64,000 bases of DNA from Candidatus Synechococcus calcipolaris G9. GTDB taxonomy: Bacteria > Cyanobacteriota > Cyanobacteriia > Thermosynechococcales > Thermosynechococcaceae. Under the pieces are notes generated by a model that worked only from the letters and a program-made list of their open reading frames with translations, did not search any database and was not told the DNA's origin. Below are positions 36,752 through 47,566 of this stretch, one piece after another (the stretch's first letter is position 1; the number at the start of each line of letters is the position of its first letter). A program made the translations under genes and the position numbers. The stretch is taken from NCBI RefSeq assembly GCF_029582805.1, contig NZ_JAKKUT010000002.1, positions 372,001 through 436,000 of the forward strand, written 5' to 3'.

Positions 36752-38503
36752 CTAGGACACTAGGGATGCCGTACTCCGTCGTCGCCGCAGAGAATTGCTG
36801 GCCACTGGGGGCGCGGCAACCTCAACGGGTTGGAGCATCAGCAATAGGGTCGTATTCCCTTGGAGTTCCCGCCGCAGGAGTCGGGCCAATTCTCGCTCTA
36901 GATGGACTTTGAAGCCATCCCAGTCCACATTGCCATTACGGGCATAATCACCCCAGCGATCGCTGAGGGCAGAGGCAATGGTTGAATGAATCCAGGCTTG
37001 CCAAGCTTTGGGTTCCGTGGGGGTAACCACTCCCCGTAAATGGACATCCGGCGAAGATTGCAAGGTACCGTCACTGCCGATCGCCACCGCAATGATCATC
37101 ATGCCGTCTTCCGCCAACTGTTGACGCTCTTGGAGAACATGGGCCTTGACCAGTCCCCCCCGATCCATCAGTTCAATCCCCGCAGGAACCTTATCGGTCA
37201 CCCGGATGGACTCTTGGGTTAACTCCACCACATCCCCATTGTTAATAATCACCATATTTTCAGCGGGGATCCCCATACTCTGGGCCGTTTGGGAATGGCG
37301 CACCAGCATCCGGTGTTCCCCATGGACGGGCAGGAAGAATTTGGGGCGAGTCAGGGCCAGCATCAGTTTTTGATCTTCTTGGCAGCCGTGGCCCGATACG
37401 TGGATCCCCTTATCCCGGCCGTAGATGACCGTTGCTCCCTGCATCATCAGGCGATCGATGGTATTCACGACGGCAATGGTATTTCCGGGAATGGGATGGG
37501 CAGAAAGAATGACTGTATCCGTGGGCCGAATTTTAATTTTGTTATGCTCTCCCTTGGAAATACGGGTCAGGGCCGCTAGGGGTTCCCCCTGGGAGCCAGT
37601 GGTTAAGTACATCACCTGGTTATCGGGATACTTATGCACCACATGGAGCGGCTCAAACAATTTATCGGGACATTTGATATATCCCAGTTCCCGGGCATGG
37701 GCAATGACATTGAGCATGGAGCGGCCCACCACCGACACCACCCGGTTATGTTTTTGGGCCAGTTCTAGGGCCATATTCAGGCGATGCACCGAGGAGGCAA
37801 AGGTGGTAAAAATAATCCGGCCTTCGGCCTGGCTAAAGGCCCGATCCAGATTGGGGAACACCGATCGCTCTGACGGCGTAGACCCAGGCACTTCTGAATT
37901 GGTGGAGTCGCTAATTAAACACAGCACACCTTTCTCGCCATGCTCAGCGAGTTTTTGAAAATCAAAGTATTCCCCATCCACGGGGGTATGATCCACCTTA
38001 AAGTCGCCGGTGTGGATCACCACTCCCAAGGGTGTATGGATGGCGACGGAGCAACTATCGGCAATGGAGTGGGTATTGCGAATATATTCAACTAGGAAAT
38101 TTTTACCCAGCCGTACCATATCGCGGGGGCGGACACTGCGTAATTCGGTGCGATCGCTCACCCCCGCTTCATCCAATTTGCCCCGCAAAAGAGCCATCGC
38201 TAGGCGAGGCCCATAAATAACCGGAATATCAAACTGTTTGAGGTGAAAGGCAATGCCACCAATGTGATCCTCATGGCCGTGGGTGACAATCATCCCCTTA
38301 ATTTTGTCGCGGTTTTGCCGCAGGTAGGTCATATCCGGTAGGACAATATTCACCCCATGCATTCCATCCGTCGGGAAGGCGAGGCCGGCATCTAGGAGAA
38401 TAATTTCATCACCGTACTCAAAGACACAGGTGTTTTTACCAATTTCGTGGAGTCCGCCCAAGGGAATAATTTTCAGGGCTGAAGTGGATGTATTTTGACT
38501 CAT
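36752..38503 (-). CDS. rnj: Ribonuclease J
   Basis: RNase J is a metallo-beta-lactamase ribonuclease with endo- and 5'-exonuclease action in mRNA decay and rRNA processing. The 583-residue protein shows the zinc-binding VTHGHEDHIGGIAFHLKQF, the fold's VIHTGDFKVDHTPVDG, SDSTNSEVPGSTPSERSV in the beta-CASP part, and LPVHGEHRMLVRHSQTAQS. The C-terminus ends in a short basic segment (SLRRRRSTASLVS). It is the last gene of the minus-strand block and follows dapA by 150 bp. Confidence 0.95.
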   Translation of the reverse strand: MSQNTSTSALKIIPLGGLHEIGKNTCVFEYGDEIILLDAGLAFPTDGMHGVNIVLPDMTYLRQNRDKIKGMIVTHGHEDHIGGIAFHLKQFDIPVIYGPRLAMALLRGKLDEAGVSDRTELRSVRPRDMVRLGKNFLVEYIRNTHSIADSCSVAIHTPLGVVIHTGDFKVDHTPVDGEYFDFQKLAEHGEKGVLCLISDSTNSEVPGSTPSERSVFPNLDRAFSQAEGRIIFTTFASSVHRLNMALELAQKHNRVVSVVGRSMLNVIAHARELGYIKCPDKLFEPLHVVHKYPDNQVMYLTTGSQGEPLAALTRISKGEHNKIKIRPTDTVILSAHPIPGNTIAVVNTIDRLMMQGATVIYGRDKGIHVSGHGCQEDQKLMLALTRPKFFLPVHGEHRMLVRHSQTAQSMGIPAENMVIINNGDVVELTQESIRVTDKVPAGIELMDRGGLVKAHVLQERQQLAEDGMMIIAVAIGSDGTLQSSPDVHLRGVVTPTEPKAWQAWIHSTIASALSDRWGDYARNGNVDWDGFKVHLERELARLLRRELQGNTTLLLMLQPVEVAAPPVASNSLRRRRSTASLVS

Positions 38504-38653
38504 AGGTCTCCTTTTGTTTCAAGAAAAATAAAAAAATCAAAAAAATTAACAGCTACCGTCCCAAGGTCAATCTGATCCAAGTTGACTCTGATCTAATTTG
38601 ACTGGGGGATGGAGAGGATGGGGCGCGGCAGGACAAATGGGTCTCAAATGGGC

Positions 38654-39538
38654 CTAGAGAAGACCTAGGGGCTTCATGGCGGCGGCAAGCTGATGGCAAA
38701 TCTCTGGAGTTGCCGCTGTTAGGGGAAGTCGGGGAGTACCAACGGGCCAACCTTGTAGGTTTAGGGCCGCTTTCACAGGAATGGGATTGGTGGTCACAAA
38801 CAGAACCTTAAACAGATCAAAGAGCTTGAGGTGGAGGTGGGTCGCTTTGGCGACATCTCCCTGACAAAATGCCCGAATCATTTGCTGTAGCTCATCTCCG
38901 ACTAAATGACTGGCCACACTGACTACACCATAGCCACCAACCGCTAACAAAGACAAGGTGAGGGAATCATCACCAGAATAAATCCGAAAGGTTTCGGGTA
39001 GCCCTTGGCGTAAGGCACTGACCTGATCTAGTTGACCACTGGCTTCTTTAATGGCAACGATATTTCCATACTCGGCTAGGCGGAACACGATTTCGGTTGA
39101 CAGGTTTTGGCCGGTACGACCCGGTATGTTGTAGAGCATTAGGGGGAAGGATGGCACGGCGGCGGCGATCGCCCGAAAATGCTGGTATAGGCCCTCTTGG
39201 GGGGGCTTATTATAGTACGGAACCACCAAAAGTGAGCCATCAAGGCCCATCTCGGCAGCTTTTACCGTGGCGTGAATGGCTTCTTGGGTTGAGTTAGAGC
39301 CAGTTCCTGCTATTACCTTAGCACGACCGGCAACGGCCTGATGCACCACTTGAAACAGTTGAAACTCTTCATCCCATGTCAGAGTTGGAGATTCCCCAGT
39401 TGTACCGCAGATCACCAAAGCATCTGAGCCATGATCCACCAGATGGAGGGCCAGTTTTGCGGCCAGGTCATAGTCCACAGCCCCCTCCCCATTAAAGGGG
39501 GTAATCATGGCGGTAATGACTCTACCAAAATCAGTCAC
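38654..39538 (-). CDS. dapA: 4-hydroxy-tetrahydrodipicolinate synthase
   Basis: DapA condenses pyruvate with aspartate semialdehyde in lysine and diaminopimelate synthesis. The 294-residue TIM-barrel protein shows [52 protein letters not shown] (catalytic Tyr) and [10 protein letters not shown] with the Schiff-base Lys. It lies 1 bp after the hypothetical membrane gene and upstream of rnj, an order common in cyanobacteria. Confidence 0.96.
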   Translation of the reverse strand: MTDFGRVITAMITPFNGEGAVDYDLAAKLALHLVDHGSDALVICGTTGESPTLTWDEEFQLFQVVHQAVAGRAKVIAGTGSNSTQEAIHATVKAAEMGLDGSLLVVPYYNKPPQEGLYQHFRAIAAAVPSFPLMLYNIPGRTGQNLSTEIVFRLAEYGNIVAIKEASGQLDQVSALRQGLPETFRIYSGDDSLTLSLLAVGGYGVVSVASHLVGDELQQMIRAFCQGDVAKATHLHLKLFDLFKVLFVTTNPIPVKAALNLQGWPVGTPRLPLTAATPEICHQLAAAMKPLGLL

Positions 39539-39539
39539 G

Positions 39540-40064
39540 TTAGCTTTTCCCCCTCGGCTCTCCCGCAGATGATTCTTGCAGCTTTTGCCGCAGATTTTTA
39601 ATGGTATTGGCGCGACTAAAGAGGGTCAGCTTCCCTGGCTCTGATTCTAAAATAATGGGGCCACTAAACAGATTGCCCAAAAATGACCGCCGGTAGATGT
39701 CAATATTATCTTCCGTTTCCGCTACATGATATCCCATGGTCGTTAGGGTCTCTTGCAAGCCTGATAGAACCTTGGCCTGGGTTTTGGGGTTAGGGCGATC
39801 GCCCAGCTTCAGGGAAAAGGAGACGGTGTGGTTAAAGTAGGCGGCAATAATCCCCGTGAGAACCCCCACCAATAGACCCCAGCGATAGGGAATGGGGGTT
39901 AATAAACTTAGGTGAAGAATTTTACTCACCGCAAAGGTGGCGATCGCCGTGGCACAGGTAAAGTAATAAATAAAAACCACCTTCACATCCAGCCCTTCAA
40001 TTCTGGAAGCGGTTGGCTCTGGGTGCTCTTGGGTTTCTTTGGGGGAAGGGTTTGACTTGGCCAT
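39540..40064 (-). CDS. Two-helix membrane protein of unknown function
   Basis: The protein has 174 residues from ATG 40064; an ATG two codons upstream is an alternative. It has an N-terminal polar region, two membrane helices ([20 protein letters not shown] and [19 protein letters not shown]) and a cytoplasmic alpha/beta tail ([20 protein letters not shown]) with a hydrophobic segment [20 protein letters not shown]. The arrangement is common in cyanobacterial conserved proteins, but I cannot name it. It sits between proC and dapA in the minus-strand block and is probably co-transcribed with dapA. Confidence 0.75.
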   Translation of the reverse strand: MAKSNPSPKETQEHPEPTASRIEGLDVKVVFIYYFTCATAIATFAVSKILHLSLLTPIPYRWGLLVGVLTGIIAAYFNHTVSFSLKLGDRPNPKTQAKVLSGLQETLTTMGYHVAETEDNIDIYRRSFLGNLFSGPIILESEPGKLTLFSRANTIKNLRQKLQESSAGEPRGKS

Positions 40065-40127
40065 CAACACCGACTCTAGGGATAATAATTGAATCTAGAA
40101 ATAATAATTGATACGTATCATGTCATT

Positions 40128-40925
40128 TTAGCCTAGCTCACGGGCCCGATCCTTGGCTGCCATTACTGCCGCCATTATTGTACCCCGTACCCCTCCAGAC
40201 TCTAACACCCTCAACCCTGCAATGGTGGTTCCGGCGGGACTGGCTACCTGATCCTTCAGTTGCCCCGGATGTAAATTCTTTTCCTGTAACAGAGCAATGG
40301 TTCCGGTGACGGTTCCATAGGCTAATTGGCGAGCTAAATTCCGAGGTAAACCTGCGGCTACCCCCCCATCGGCGAGGGCCTCTAGGAACAGGGCAACAAA
40401 GGCTGGCCCCGAACCCGACAAAGCCGTCACTCCATCCATCTGGGCTTCATCCACTTCAACGACATCGCCCACCGCCTGGAAAAATTCCTGCACATCCTGG
40501 AGATCGCCCGCAGAGGCCCCTAGGCCGGTTGCAATGGCAATCATCCCCGCACCCACCTGGGCAGGGGTATTGGGCATGATCCGAAAAACCGCACGGCGGG
40601 GAAATAGAGACTGCAAGGACTCTAGGGTAATACCCGTCATAATCGACAGGAGACGACCCGGCGAATCCTGGGCCGTTGTTCCTTGCAACTCTGCCCAAAT
40701 ATCCGGGTAAACCTGGGGCTTTACAGCTAATAAAACCGTTTCAGCGATCGCCACCGCCGCATTATTTGGGGCAATCCTGATGCCATAGGTTTGGTGGAGG
40801 TATTGGCCACGAGCTTCAGAGCGTACCGTCACCGAAACATTTTCAGGATGGAATCGTCCCTGGGTCAATAAGCGACTGAGAATAGCCTCAGCCATGACCC
40901 CACAGCCAATAATTCCTAGGCGCAC
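40128..40925 (-). CDS. proC: Pyrroline-5-carboxylate reductase
   Basis: ProC makes proline from pyrroline-5-carboxylate with NAD(P)H. The 265-residue protein has a Rossmann start (MRLGIIGCGVMAEAILSRLL), VLLAVKPQVYPDIWAEL, FRIMPNTPAQVGAGMIAI and the C-terminal ALSGSGPAFVALFLEALADG plus HPGQLKDQVASPAGTTIAGL. Length and motifs are typical. It follows sepF by 21 bp, as in the conserved yggS-sepF-proC order of many cyanobacteria. Confidence 0.96.
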   Translation of the reverse strand: MRLGIIGCGVMAEAILSRLLTQGRFHPENVSVTVRSEARGQYLHQTYGIRIAPNNAAVAIAETVLLAVKPQVYPDIWAELQGTTAQDSPGRLLSIMTGITLESLQSLFPRRAVFRIMPNTPAQVGAGMIAIATGLGASAGDLQDVQEFFQAVGDVVEVDEAQMDGVTALSGSGPAFVALFLEALADGGVAAGLPRNLARQLAYGTVTGTIALLQEKNLHPGQLKDQVASPAGTTIAGLRVLESGGVRGTIMAAVMAAKDRARELG

Positions 40926-40946
40926 GTCATTAATCTGATGGGGATA

Positions 40947-41564
40947 TTACTGGGCCAGGCGTTGAGCCGGGTCCATTCCCCAAGTCGGAGCAGGAGAGGG
41001 GACAGCGGCGATGGGAGGATGGGGAATTTCATGGGCTCCACCCACTTGGGTACTCACTTGCACACAGTTGGGAGTAAAAAGAAAGATACTCTCGCCAATG
41101 CGCTCTTGATGACCATCAATGGTGAAGGTTGCTCCCGCCACAAAATCCACCGATCGCTGGGCCTGCTCCGCATCCATGAGGGTTAGATTCAGAACAACGG
41201 ACTTCCGCTCCTTCAGCGACTGAATCACATTGGGCATTTCATCAAAGCTACGGGGTTGCATGACGATGACTTCGGCAACGGCTCCCCACCAGCGACCGGC
41301 ATTGGGCATACCAATGACATTCCCACTCGGGGCAGATTCAGGGGCAAAGGACGTAGACCCAGAGGGCCCCGTATAGGCGGAGGAACTTGTTTCCCCGTGG
41401 GTATAGGCTCCGGTCTGGGGGCCCGTATTCCCATCCTGCTCTATGGTTGAAGTATTGAAGGAAGAGTAACTAGAGGTGTCCCCCTCTTGGTGGGAATAGT
41501 ATTCATAGTCACTCTCACTTTGCTCTGGGGTGAACCCCATCATGTCACGCAACTTACCCAACAT
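40947..41564 (-). CDS. sepF: Cell division protein SepF (Cdv2)
   Basis: SepF links FtsZ to the membrane and shapes the septum; the cyanobacterial form is called Cdv2. The 205-residue protein starts with the amphipathic helix region [11 protein letters not shown], then a long Ser/Thr/Gly-rich linker (about 20-90), then the SepF core: [40 protein letters not shown] and [21 protein letters not shown] 323-bp A/T-rich upstream region separates it from yggS. Confidence 0.95.
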   Translation of the reverse strand: MLGKLRDMMGFTPEQSESDYEYYSHQEGDTSSYSSFNTSTIEQDGNTGPQTGAYTHGETSSSAYTGPSGSTSFAPESAPSGNVIGMPNAGRWWGAVAEVIVMQPRSFDEMPNVIQSLKERKSVVLNLTLMDAEQAQRSVDFVAGATFTIDGHQERIGESIFLFTPNCVQVSTQVGGAHEIPHPPIAAVPSPAPTWGMDPAQRLAQ

Positions 41565-41887
41565 AATTGCTCACTGTTGCTCCGATGAAGGTTTATATCT
41601 CAATGCACTAAAAATAACCTGCGTCACCCAATAAACTAGCAACATAGTGTGAGTCTTTGGAGATGAAAACTTCATCTTTGACCAACTCGCTATTCTTTCC
41701 TGATAGATTATCTGGTCAATAGAGCCAACCAATGGCTGGATCTACTTCCCAAGAGAAATCCCCGTAGAAAAACGCAGGCAATTCAAGTGTGTATTATACA
41801 TGAGCCATCTAGGGATGCATAATATTGGTCAATAATTCCTGATTTGTATAACTTGATCCGACCGAACGTACCTAAAAACTTAGGCGA
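41565..41887. other. Non-coding spacer before sepF
   Basis: There is no credible frame in 323 bp. The segment is A/T rich and holds a near-palindromic stretch TTTGGAGATGAAAACTTCATC (GATGAAAACTTCATC at about 41661-41675). It probably holds the sepF promoter. No tRNA or known riboswitch was recognised. Confidence 0.5.
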
Positions 41888-42616
41888 TCAGAGGGAATCT
41901 ACCCCCAGAGGACGAGAACCAAAAATTAAGGTTCCCACGCGAATCATCGTTGCTCCTGCCTCGATTGCAAGGGAATAGTCCCCTGACATACCCATGGATA
42001 ACTCCCGAAAGCTCAAGCGTTGCCAAGGTTGTTTTTCTAGCCCTAGGGCTAAATCATGAAGATTTGTAAATGTTGTTTGTTGATCCTGCACTGTTAGGCC
42101 CTGGGGTAGGATTGTCATCAAACCACGAATGGACAAATTCCCTAGTTGATCCAGGTGGGGTAAGTCTGCTTCTAGATCGGGCCACTGCCAGCCAAATTTA
42201 TTTCCATCGGGACGTAGCTTAACCTGAAGTAAAACCTGGGGTCGAGGAAAGTCCGAGCTGGGGGAGCGATCGCCCACCAACCCATTTAACCGCTGGGCTA
42301 GTTTAAGGCTGTCCAGGGAATGGATCCAGTCAAAGATCTCTAGGGCTAAACGGGCCTTATTGGTTTGCAAATGGCCAATCAAATGCCAGGTAATATCGGG
42401 CAAGTCCGCCAACTGGGATTGCTTGTGGGCAGCCTCCTGAACCCGACTTTCACCAAAATCACGAATACCCGCCCCATAGGCCCGGCGCATAGCCTCTGGA
42501 GGCATAAACTTACTCACCGCAATGATCCGCACGGACGGAGGTAAGCTTTGGCGGAGGGCCTGGATGCGATCCTCTAGATTGAGATGATGGGAGGGATCAA
42601 CCGTTGATATACCCAC
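41888..42616 (-). CDS. PLP homeostasis protein (YggS/PROSC family)
   Basis: This 242-residue single-domain alanine-racemase-fold protein binds pyridoxal phosphate and buffers it. The PLP Lys lies in RIIAVSKFMPPEAMRRAY. HLIGHLQTNKARLALEIFDW, GLMTILPQGL and RELSMGMSGDYSLAIEAGAT are family motifs. It lies 39 bp downstream of infB and begins the yggS-sepF-proC order. Confidence 0.94.
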   Translation of the reverse strand: MGISTVDPSHHLNLEDRIQALRQSLPPSVRIIAVSKFMPPEAMRRAYGAGIRDFGESRVQEAAHKQSQLADLPDITWHLIGHLQTNKARLALEIFDWIHSLDSLKLAQRLNGLVGDRSPSSDFPRPQVLLQVKLRPDGNKFGWQWPDLEADLPHLDQLGNLSIRGLMTILPQGLTVQDQQTTFTNLHDLALGLEKQPWQRLSFRELSMGMSGDYSLAIEAGATMIRVGTLIFGSRPLGVDSL

Positions 42617-42655
42617 GACTATCCTAGTCCTACCCTAATTCCTATTGCCAACGGT

Positions 42656-45600
42656 TTACTTTTGAGAGCTGCTGCTGGGATTGAGGGTGCGGCGTTTAGC
42701 GACGGTTTGGAAGGCAGAAATAAGATCGCCTTCCTGCCACCCTTGGAAATCATCCATGCGAATGCCACATTCGTAGCCTGCGGCCACTTCCTTCACATCG
42801 TCTTTAATCCGTTTCAGGGAACTTAAGACCCCGGTATAGACGACCTGATTTTTCCGCAGGATGCGTACCTTACAGTTCCGCACCAGTTTACCGGATTGGA
42901 CATAGCAGCCAGCCACACTTCCTTTGCTGAGGGGGAAGACGGCCCGAACTTCCGCTTGGCCAATATCTTCCTCCACCAGCTCTGGCTCGAGCAGGCCTTC
43001 CATGGCCCCTTCCAAATCGTCTAAAAGCTTGTAGATGATATTGTATTCCCGCACATCCACGTTGTTTTGATCCGCCGCTTGGCGAGACCCCGTGGCTAGG
43101 GTGGTATTAAAGCCAATAATCACCGCACTACTGGCAGCGGCTAGATCCACATCGGTTTCGGTGATTTCACCGGGAGCCGCCAGCAAAATTCGCAGTTGGA
43201 CTTGATCCTGGGGCAGTTGGTTTAGGGAGGCCAAAATGGCTTCCAGAGAACCCTGCACATCGGCCTTGATCACCAGATTCAGTTCCTTGAGTTCCCCTTC
43301 TCGGGCCTGATCGGATAGGGAAGTGAGGGACACCCGACGGGAGGTGAGGGCTTGGGTAAGGCGGGATTCCCGTTGCTCCATCGCCCGTTGATCGGCGGTT
43401 GCCCGGCCAACTTTTTCATCGATGAAGACTTCAAAGTCGTCTCCGGCTGCGGGTACATCGGATAGACCGAGAACTTCTACGGCAAAGGAGGGGGCTGCTT
43501 GTTTAACCTGTTCACCGCGATCGTCAATCATGGCCCGAACGCGACCAAAGGAGGAACCGGCAACGAGAACATCACCGATCTGTAGGGTACCGTTTTGAAC
43601 GAGCAGAGTGGCGACGGGGCCCCGGGCTTTATCTAAATGGGCTTCAATGACCGTTCCCTTGGCGGCGCGATCGGGGTTAGCGTAGAGGTCTTCTACCTCA
43701 GACACCAGCAGGATCATCTCTAGCAAGGTATCTAGGTTTTGCTGCTCTAGGGCACTCACGGGAACCATAATCGTGTCACCGCCCCACTCTTCGGGGACGA
43801 GGGCAAATTCCGTAAGCTCCTGCTTGACCCGATCCGGCTGGGCAGATTCTTTATCGATTTTGTTGATGGCCACAATAATGGGAACTTCAGCGGCCTTGGC
43901 GTGGCTAATGGCTTCAATGGTTTGGGGTTGAACGCCATCATCGGCAGCAACGACCAAAATCGCAATGTCTGTCACCCTGGCACCTCTGGCCCGCATGGCG
44001 GTAAAGGCTTCGTGTCCGGGGGTATCTAGGAAAACAACCTGGTGGTTTTCGCCATTGTGCTCGACATCAACGTGGTAGGCACCAATATGCTGGGTAATTC
44101 CTCCGGCTTCCCCTTGGGCTACCTTGGCGTTACGAATCGCATCTAAAAGACTGGTTTTACCGTGATCGACGTGGCCCATAATCGTAACCACGGGGGGACG
44201 ACGCTGGAGATGCTCTAGGTCACTGGATGCCAGCATTTCCGTCACTTTTCGCGCAGCGGATTCTTGGGTAGTGGTTTCCACGAGAATACCCAGTTCATCG
44301 GCAACCAGTTGGGCGGTTTCCAGATCAAGGGTTTGGTTGATGGTGGCGGCAATGCCCTTAAAGAAGAGAACTTTAATGACTTCCGATTCGGCAACCACCA
44401 GTTTGGCTGCCAGCTCTTGTACGGAGAGGCTCCCATCGAGGGTGATCATCTCTGGGGATGTGGGGGCGACTTCTTCGGTGCGGCGATCGCGGCCGCGGGA
44501 TGACCTTTTCTCTGAGCTTTTTTCTGGCTTGGAGACTGCCGTGACGGGTCGGGGTGCCCGCTGGGTTTTGGCTTTGGGTGGCCGTTGCAGGGATTGACTA
44601 ACATCAATGGCGACATCCCCCACTCCTGCCAGCTTGGAGCTTAGTTCGAGATCATCGTCATCCTCGACCGCCGTTTCCCGTCGCTTGTTGCGGGGATTGA
44701 CTTTGCTGACCTTAACTTCTTCTTCCTCTTGGGCACTTTTGCCGCGATTACGCCGCCCCCGGGTGGACAGTACACGATTGACGGATTCGTCTTGGAGGAC
44801 TTCAATGGCATCCCCATCGGCACCTGGTTTTGTGCGAGCAGCAGGGCGATCTGCTTCCGGTGGTTTAGTCGGCGGCGGCTGTAATTCTGGTAGACGAGGT
44901 TTGGGTAGGGGCTTGACTGCCCCCGATTCTGGTTTACTCGGACGACTGGGAGGACGGACAATTTCGATGCGATCCTGGCTATGGACGGGGCCACGATTTG
45001 CTTCGGCGGCTACTTTTTTCGGCGGTGGCACCGATGAGGTGGGTTTTTGGGGTCGGGTGGGGGGGCCAGCTAAGGTGGGCTTTTTCTGGGGAGGTTCCGG
45101 GGGACGGGTTTCTTCAATGGGTGCAGAATCTACCTTATTGGTTTTGTTCGTATTGGTTTTATCTGTTGTCTGGGAGCGATCCGCCGCTTTGGTTCTCTCT
45201 GGCCCAGGGGTAGGTAGGGCTGGGGGGGCAATTAGGGTTGGTGGCGTGGCTTCTATTTCCTTTTTTGATTCTTTTTCTGACGTTGCCGCCGTTTCAGGAC
45301 TAGCTTCTGGGGACTGAGGTGCAGGGCTGGCGGTGGCTTGGCGACTGGGGGGTTGTTGTAGGGATGGTGCAGATTCGGGGGAGTCTGGTAATTCTGATGA
45401 CTCGGATTTCTGCCGCTTGCCGGAACCGGCCCGAGATTGGGTATGGATAGCTACAATTTGCTGACCCTTTTTCCCTGACTTGACCGGAGGGGCAGGTTTA
45501 TTGCGTTGGGGGGGCTGGGGGGATTTCGGATCTTTCACAGGCTGATAGGTCTGGGCAGATTGACGAATACGCTCGGCATCATCATCAGATATGGTACTGC

Positions 45601-45709
45601 TGTGACTTTTGTAGGCGACCCCTAGTTGTTCACAGATGGCTAATAAATCCCTGTTATCTAAACTTAGTTCTTTTGAGAGATCATAAATTCTAACTTTACC
45701 GCTACTCAT
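42656..45709 (-). CDS. infB: Translation initiation factor IF-2
   Basis: IF-2 is the GTPase that brings initiator tRNA to the ribosome. It has 1017 residues from ATG 45709 ([18 protein letters not shown]); in-frame ATGs at 45715 and 45736 are alternatives. The N-domain is followed by a very long Pro/Lys/Ser-rich linker (about 50-420), usual in cyanobacteria. GTPase motifs are [15 protein letters not shown] (G1), [11 protein letters not shown] (G3) and INKIDKE (G4). C-terminal domains include [20 protein letters not shown]. It is not next to nusA here; rimM is upstream, 192 bp away. Confidence 0.96.
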   Translation of the reverse strand: MSSGKVRIYDLSKELSLDNRDLLAICEQLGVAYKSHSSTISDDDAERIRQSAQTYQPVKDPKSPQPPQRNKPAPPVKSGKKGQQIVAIHTQSRAGSGKRQKSESSELPDSPESAPSLQQPPSRQATASPAPQSPEASPETAATSEKESKKEIEATPPTLIAPPALPTPGPERTKAADRSQTTDKTNTNKTNKVDSAPIEETRPPEPPQKKPTLAGPPTRPQKPTSSVPPPKKVAAEANRGPVHSQDRIEIVRPPSRPSKPESGAVKPLPKPRLPELQPPPTKPPEADRPAARTKPGADGDAIEVLQDESVNRVLSTRGRRNRGKSAQEEEEVKVSKVNPRNKRRETAVEDDDDLELSSKLAGVGDVAIDVSQSLQRPPKAKTQRAPRPVTAVSKPEKSSEKRSSRGRDRRTEEVAPTSPEMITLDGSLSVQELAAKLVVAESEVIKVLFFKGIAATINQTLDLETAQLVADELGILVETTTQESAARKVTEMLASSDLEHLQRRPPVVTIMGHVDHGKTSLLDAIRNAKVAQGEAGGITQHIGAYHVDVEHNGENHQVVFLDTPGHEAFTAMRARGARVTDIAILVVAADDGVQPQTIEAISHAKAAEVPIIVAINKIDKESAQPDRVKQELTEFALVPEEWGGDTIMVPVSALEQQNLDTLLEMILLVSEVEDLYANPDRAAKGTVIEAHLDKARGPVATLLVQNGTLQIGDVLVAGSSFGRVRAMIDDRGEQVKQAAPSFAVEVLGLSDVPAAGDDFEVFIDEKVGRATADQRAMEQRESRLTQALTSRRVSLTSLSDQAREGELKELNLVIKADVQGSLEAILASLNQLPQDQVQLRILLAAPGEITETDVDLAAASSAVIIGFNTTLATGSRQAADQNNVDVREYNIIYKLLDDLEGAMEGLLEPELVEEDIGQAEVRAVFPLSKGSVAGCYVQSGKLVRNCKVRILRKNQVVYTGVLSSLKRIKDDVKEVAAGYECGIRMDDFQGWQEGDLISAFQTVAKRRTLNPSSSSQK

Positions 45710-45901
45710 GCTCATTCCTATCAGCTTTGGCTCCAAATCCCCGTGGGGATAATCAATTTATGGGGTAATTTAACTAACACCAGTTGGGTTGTTGGGGTTA
45801 GATTTAGGTGGACTGTACGGGTGATTTTGCCCCGGATTCAGGTGGCTCCTTAGAAGCTATTATCAACGATTTTGGGGTTACGTTGACCTGAGAGTTTTAG
45901 A

Positions 45902-46492
45902 TTAATCCTTGGGCAATAGACCTAAGGGTGGGGTGACTTCAATCCATCCTTGTTGCAGATCAATTGAGGGAACAATGGCGGGTACTAAGGGAATCAGTAC
46001 CGTTTGCCCAGGATTTTGTTTGAGTTCCACCTCCAATAGATCATTGCCCGCAGGAACTAAGCCAACCACTGTCCCAATAAGGGAGCGATCCTGAGCTAAG
46101 TAAACCTCTAATCCAATCAAGTCTAACAGATGAAATTCCCCTTCTGCTAGGGGGGGGCGATCGCTGGCAAGGACAAGTAACTCGTGGCCCCGTAGATGTT
46201 CGGCAGCGGTGCGATCGCCAATTTGGGCCAAATGAATCACGTAGAGTCCCTGGCCCGGCAGATAGCGGCCGTGGGTCAGATCCACAGATTGGGGTTCCTG
46301 TTGGCTAAAAGTCTGCTGGGGCGATCGCAGCCAGCGGGGGCCAGGCTCTAAAAAACGTTGGGGAAAATCAGACTCGGGTAGAACCCGCAGATCTCCCTGT
46401 AACCCTTGGGGAGCAACAATTTTGCCAACCACTAACCAATCTTCTGCCTGGGGGCGATCGCTGGTTTTAGCAGAGATTTTCACCCTAGCCAT
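45902..46492 (-). CDS. rimM: Ribosome maturation factor RimM
   Basis: RimM helps assemble the head of the 30S subunit with ribosomal protein S19. The 196-residue protein begins at ATG 46492 ([15 protein letters not shown]). It shows [20 protein letters not shown] in the N-terminal beta-barrel and [20 protein letters not shown] near the PRC-barrel end. The frame is open to 46660, but that part overlaps cobH and is not typical, so the shorter start is preferred. Its ATG lies 8 bases inside the cobH end (ATGGCTAG), suggesting coupled translation. Confidence 0.9.
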   Translation of the reverse strand: MARVKISAKTSDRPQAEDWLVVGKIVAPQGLQGDLRVLPESDFPQRFLEPGPRWLRSPQQTFSQQEPQSVDLTHGRYLPGQGLYVIHLAQIGDRTAAEHLRGHELLVLASDRPPLAEGEFHLLDLIGLEVYLAQDRSLIGTVVGLVPAGNDLLEVELKQNPGQTVLIPLVPAIVPSIDLQQGWIEVTPPLGLLPKD

Positions 46493-47105
46493 GCCCCGCT
46501 TCTTGACCATAGGCAGACCAAGCCAGTTCAATGAGTCCATTGATGATCGCTGCCGCCACGGCAACTCCGCCCTTTGTGCCCTTAATAAAAATATGGGGCA
46601 CCCAGGATTGCTGAAGCCGATCCAGTCCTTGGGGAAGAAAACTGGGGGAGGTATCCACAATGAGGGCGGGTTTAATATCTTCAGACTCCACCAAACTTAA
46701 CAATGGCAAAATACTGGATTGGGAACCGCCAATAATGAAAATAGCGGTGGGATGGCGACGGGCCAGGGTTTCCACCCCAAAGGCGGCCCGTGATTTTTCC
46801 TTTTGGGGACGGGTAAAGGTTTCTAGACCGCAGTAGATGGGGTTAGCAAAGGTAACTTGGGTTTGGGGCAAAATTCCCACCTGTACCATGGGGACATCCA
46901 CAACAATGGGGGTATGGGCAGCCAGGGCAGCAACGGCAGATTCTAGGGCTTGTTCTGAGTAGACGAGGAGATTGAGGTAGTCAAAATCTCCTGTCGTATA
47001 AATGACCCGCCGAAGAATTTCCCGTTCAGCAGAGGTTAACGGATGATCGGTCAATTGCTGATCAACTAGGTGCAAATTAGCAACATCACTGCTATGCCAT
47101 TCCAT
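46485..47105 (-). CDS. cobH: Precorrin-8X methylmutase (CobH/CbiC)
   Basis: CobH moves the methyl group from C-11 to C-12 to form hydrogenobyrinate in cobalamin synthesis. The 206-residue protein has [20 protein letters not shown] near the start (TTGD-D motif with the catalytic His normally at the following block), [36 protein letters not shown] and [20 protein letters not shown]. No other cobalamin genes are adjacent. It overlaps rimM by 8 bp, so a housekeeping translation factor shares its message. Confidence 0.93.
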   Translation of the reverse strand: MEWHSSDVANLHLVDQQLTDHPLTSAEREILRRVIYTTGDFDYLNLLVYSEQALESAVAALAAHTPIVVDVPMVQVGILPQTQVTFANPIYCGLETFTRPQKEKSRAAFGVETLARRHPTAIFIIGGSQSSILPLLSLVESEDIKPALIVDTSPSFLPQGLDRLQQSWVPHIFIKGTKGGVAVAAAIINGLIELAWSAYGQEAGHG

Positions 47106-47229
47106 TGGGCAAAACCGATTGAGTAGGTAGGCACAATTTTATCAGAATGAGCTGGAATCCCCCAGTGGTTATAATCGTCCTTGGGAAGGGGCGAAAATCA
47201 TAGCGTTCAAACATTAGCATTCAAAAATC

Positions 47230-47565
47230 ATGGCGTTCTCTGCCAAATCTCTGATTATCTTGGCGATCCTGGGGATAGGACATCTGCCGGTGGCGGCCAG
47301 TCCAGGGGCCTATCGGGTCTGTCGGATTTTTAATGGACAGCAGACGACCTGTGGCGGTTGGTTTACGGGGGAAGCCGTACTCTGGCACCAAAATGCCTAT
47401 CGGGTCTGTCGGATTTTTAATGGTCAAAAAACCACCTGTGGCGGTTGGTTTACAGGGGAAACCATACTCTGGCATCAAAATGCCTATCGGATCTGTCGGA
47501 TTTTTAATGGTCAAAAAACCACCTGTGGCGGTTGGTTTAGCGGTGAGGGGGTAGAATGGCAATAA
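47230..47565 (+). CDS. Small secreted protein of three cysteine repeats
   Basis: This 111-residue protein has a Sec signal peptide (SLIILAILGIGHLPVAA, likely cut before SPGAY). The mature part is three nearly identical 29-residue units of the form AYRVCRIFNGQKTTCGGWFT + GEAVLWHQN. Each unit has two Cys separated by nine residues, so one disulfide per unit is plausible. I know no named family. A small, stable beta-hairpin repeat outside the membrane would fit. Its stop codon lies 1 bp from the dnaE-N stop on the other strand, so no terminator space exists. Confidence 0.75.
   Translation: MAFSAKSLIILAILGIGHLPVAASPGAYRVCRIFNGQQTTCGGWFTGEAVLWHQNAYRVCRIFNGQKTTCGGWFTGETILWHQNAYRICRIFNGQKTTCGGWFSGEGVEWQ
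47308..47562 (+). repeat. Three tandem 87-bp coding repeats
   Basis: Units start at 47308, 47395 and 47482 (the last is 81 bp). Each begins gcctatcgg(g/a)tctgtcgg. Units 2 and 3 are nearly identical, and unit 1 differs at a few bases. Low divergence indicates recent duplication or ongoing conversion. Confidence 0.9.
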
Positions 47566-47566
47566 T

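Noticed and set aside
44607-45317. A 236-codon open frame on the plus strand opposite infB
   Set aside because: It is the antisense shadow of the Pro/Lys-rich linker of IF-2; its Ser/Gly/Arg-rich composition and lack of a ribosome-binding site do not support a gene.
45902-46660. RimM starting at 46660
   Set aside because: The extra 56 residues overlap cobH and lack family similarity; ATG 46492 gives the normal RimM length.
47308-47562. CRISPR-like or minisatellite array at the three 87-bp repeats
   Set aside because: The repeats are in frame inside a gene with signal peptide and there are no unique spacers; they are coding repeats.
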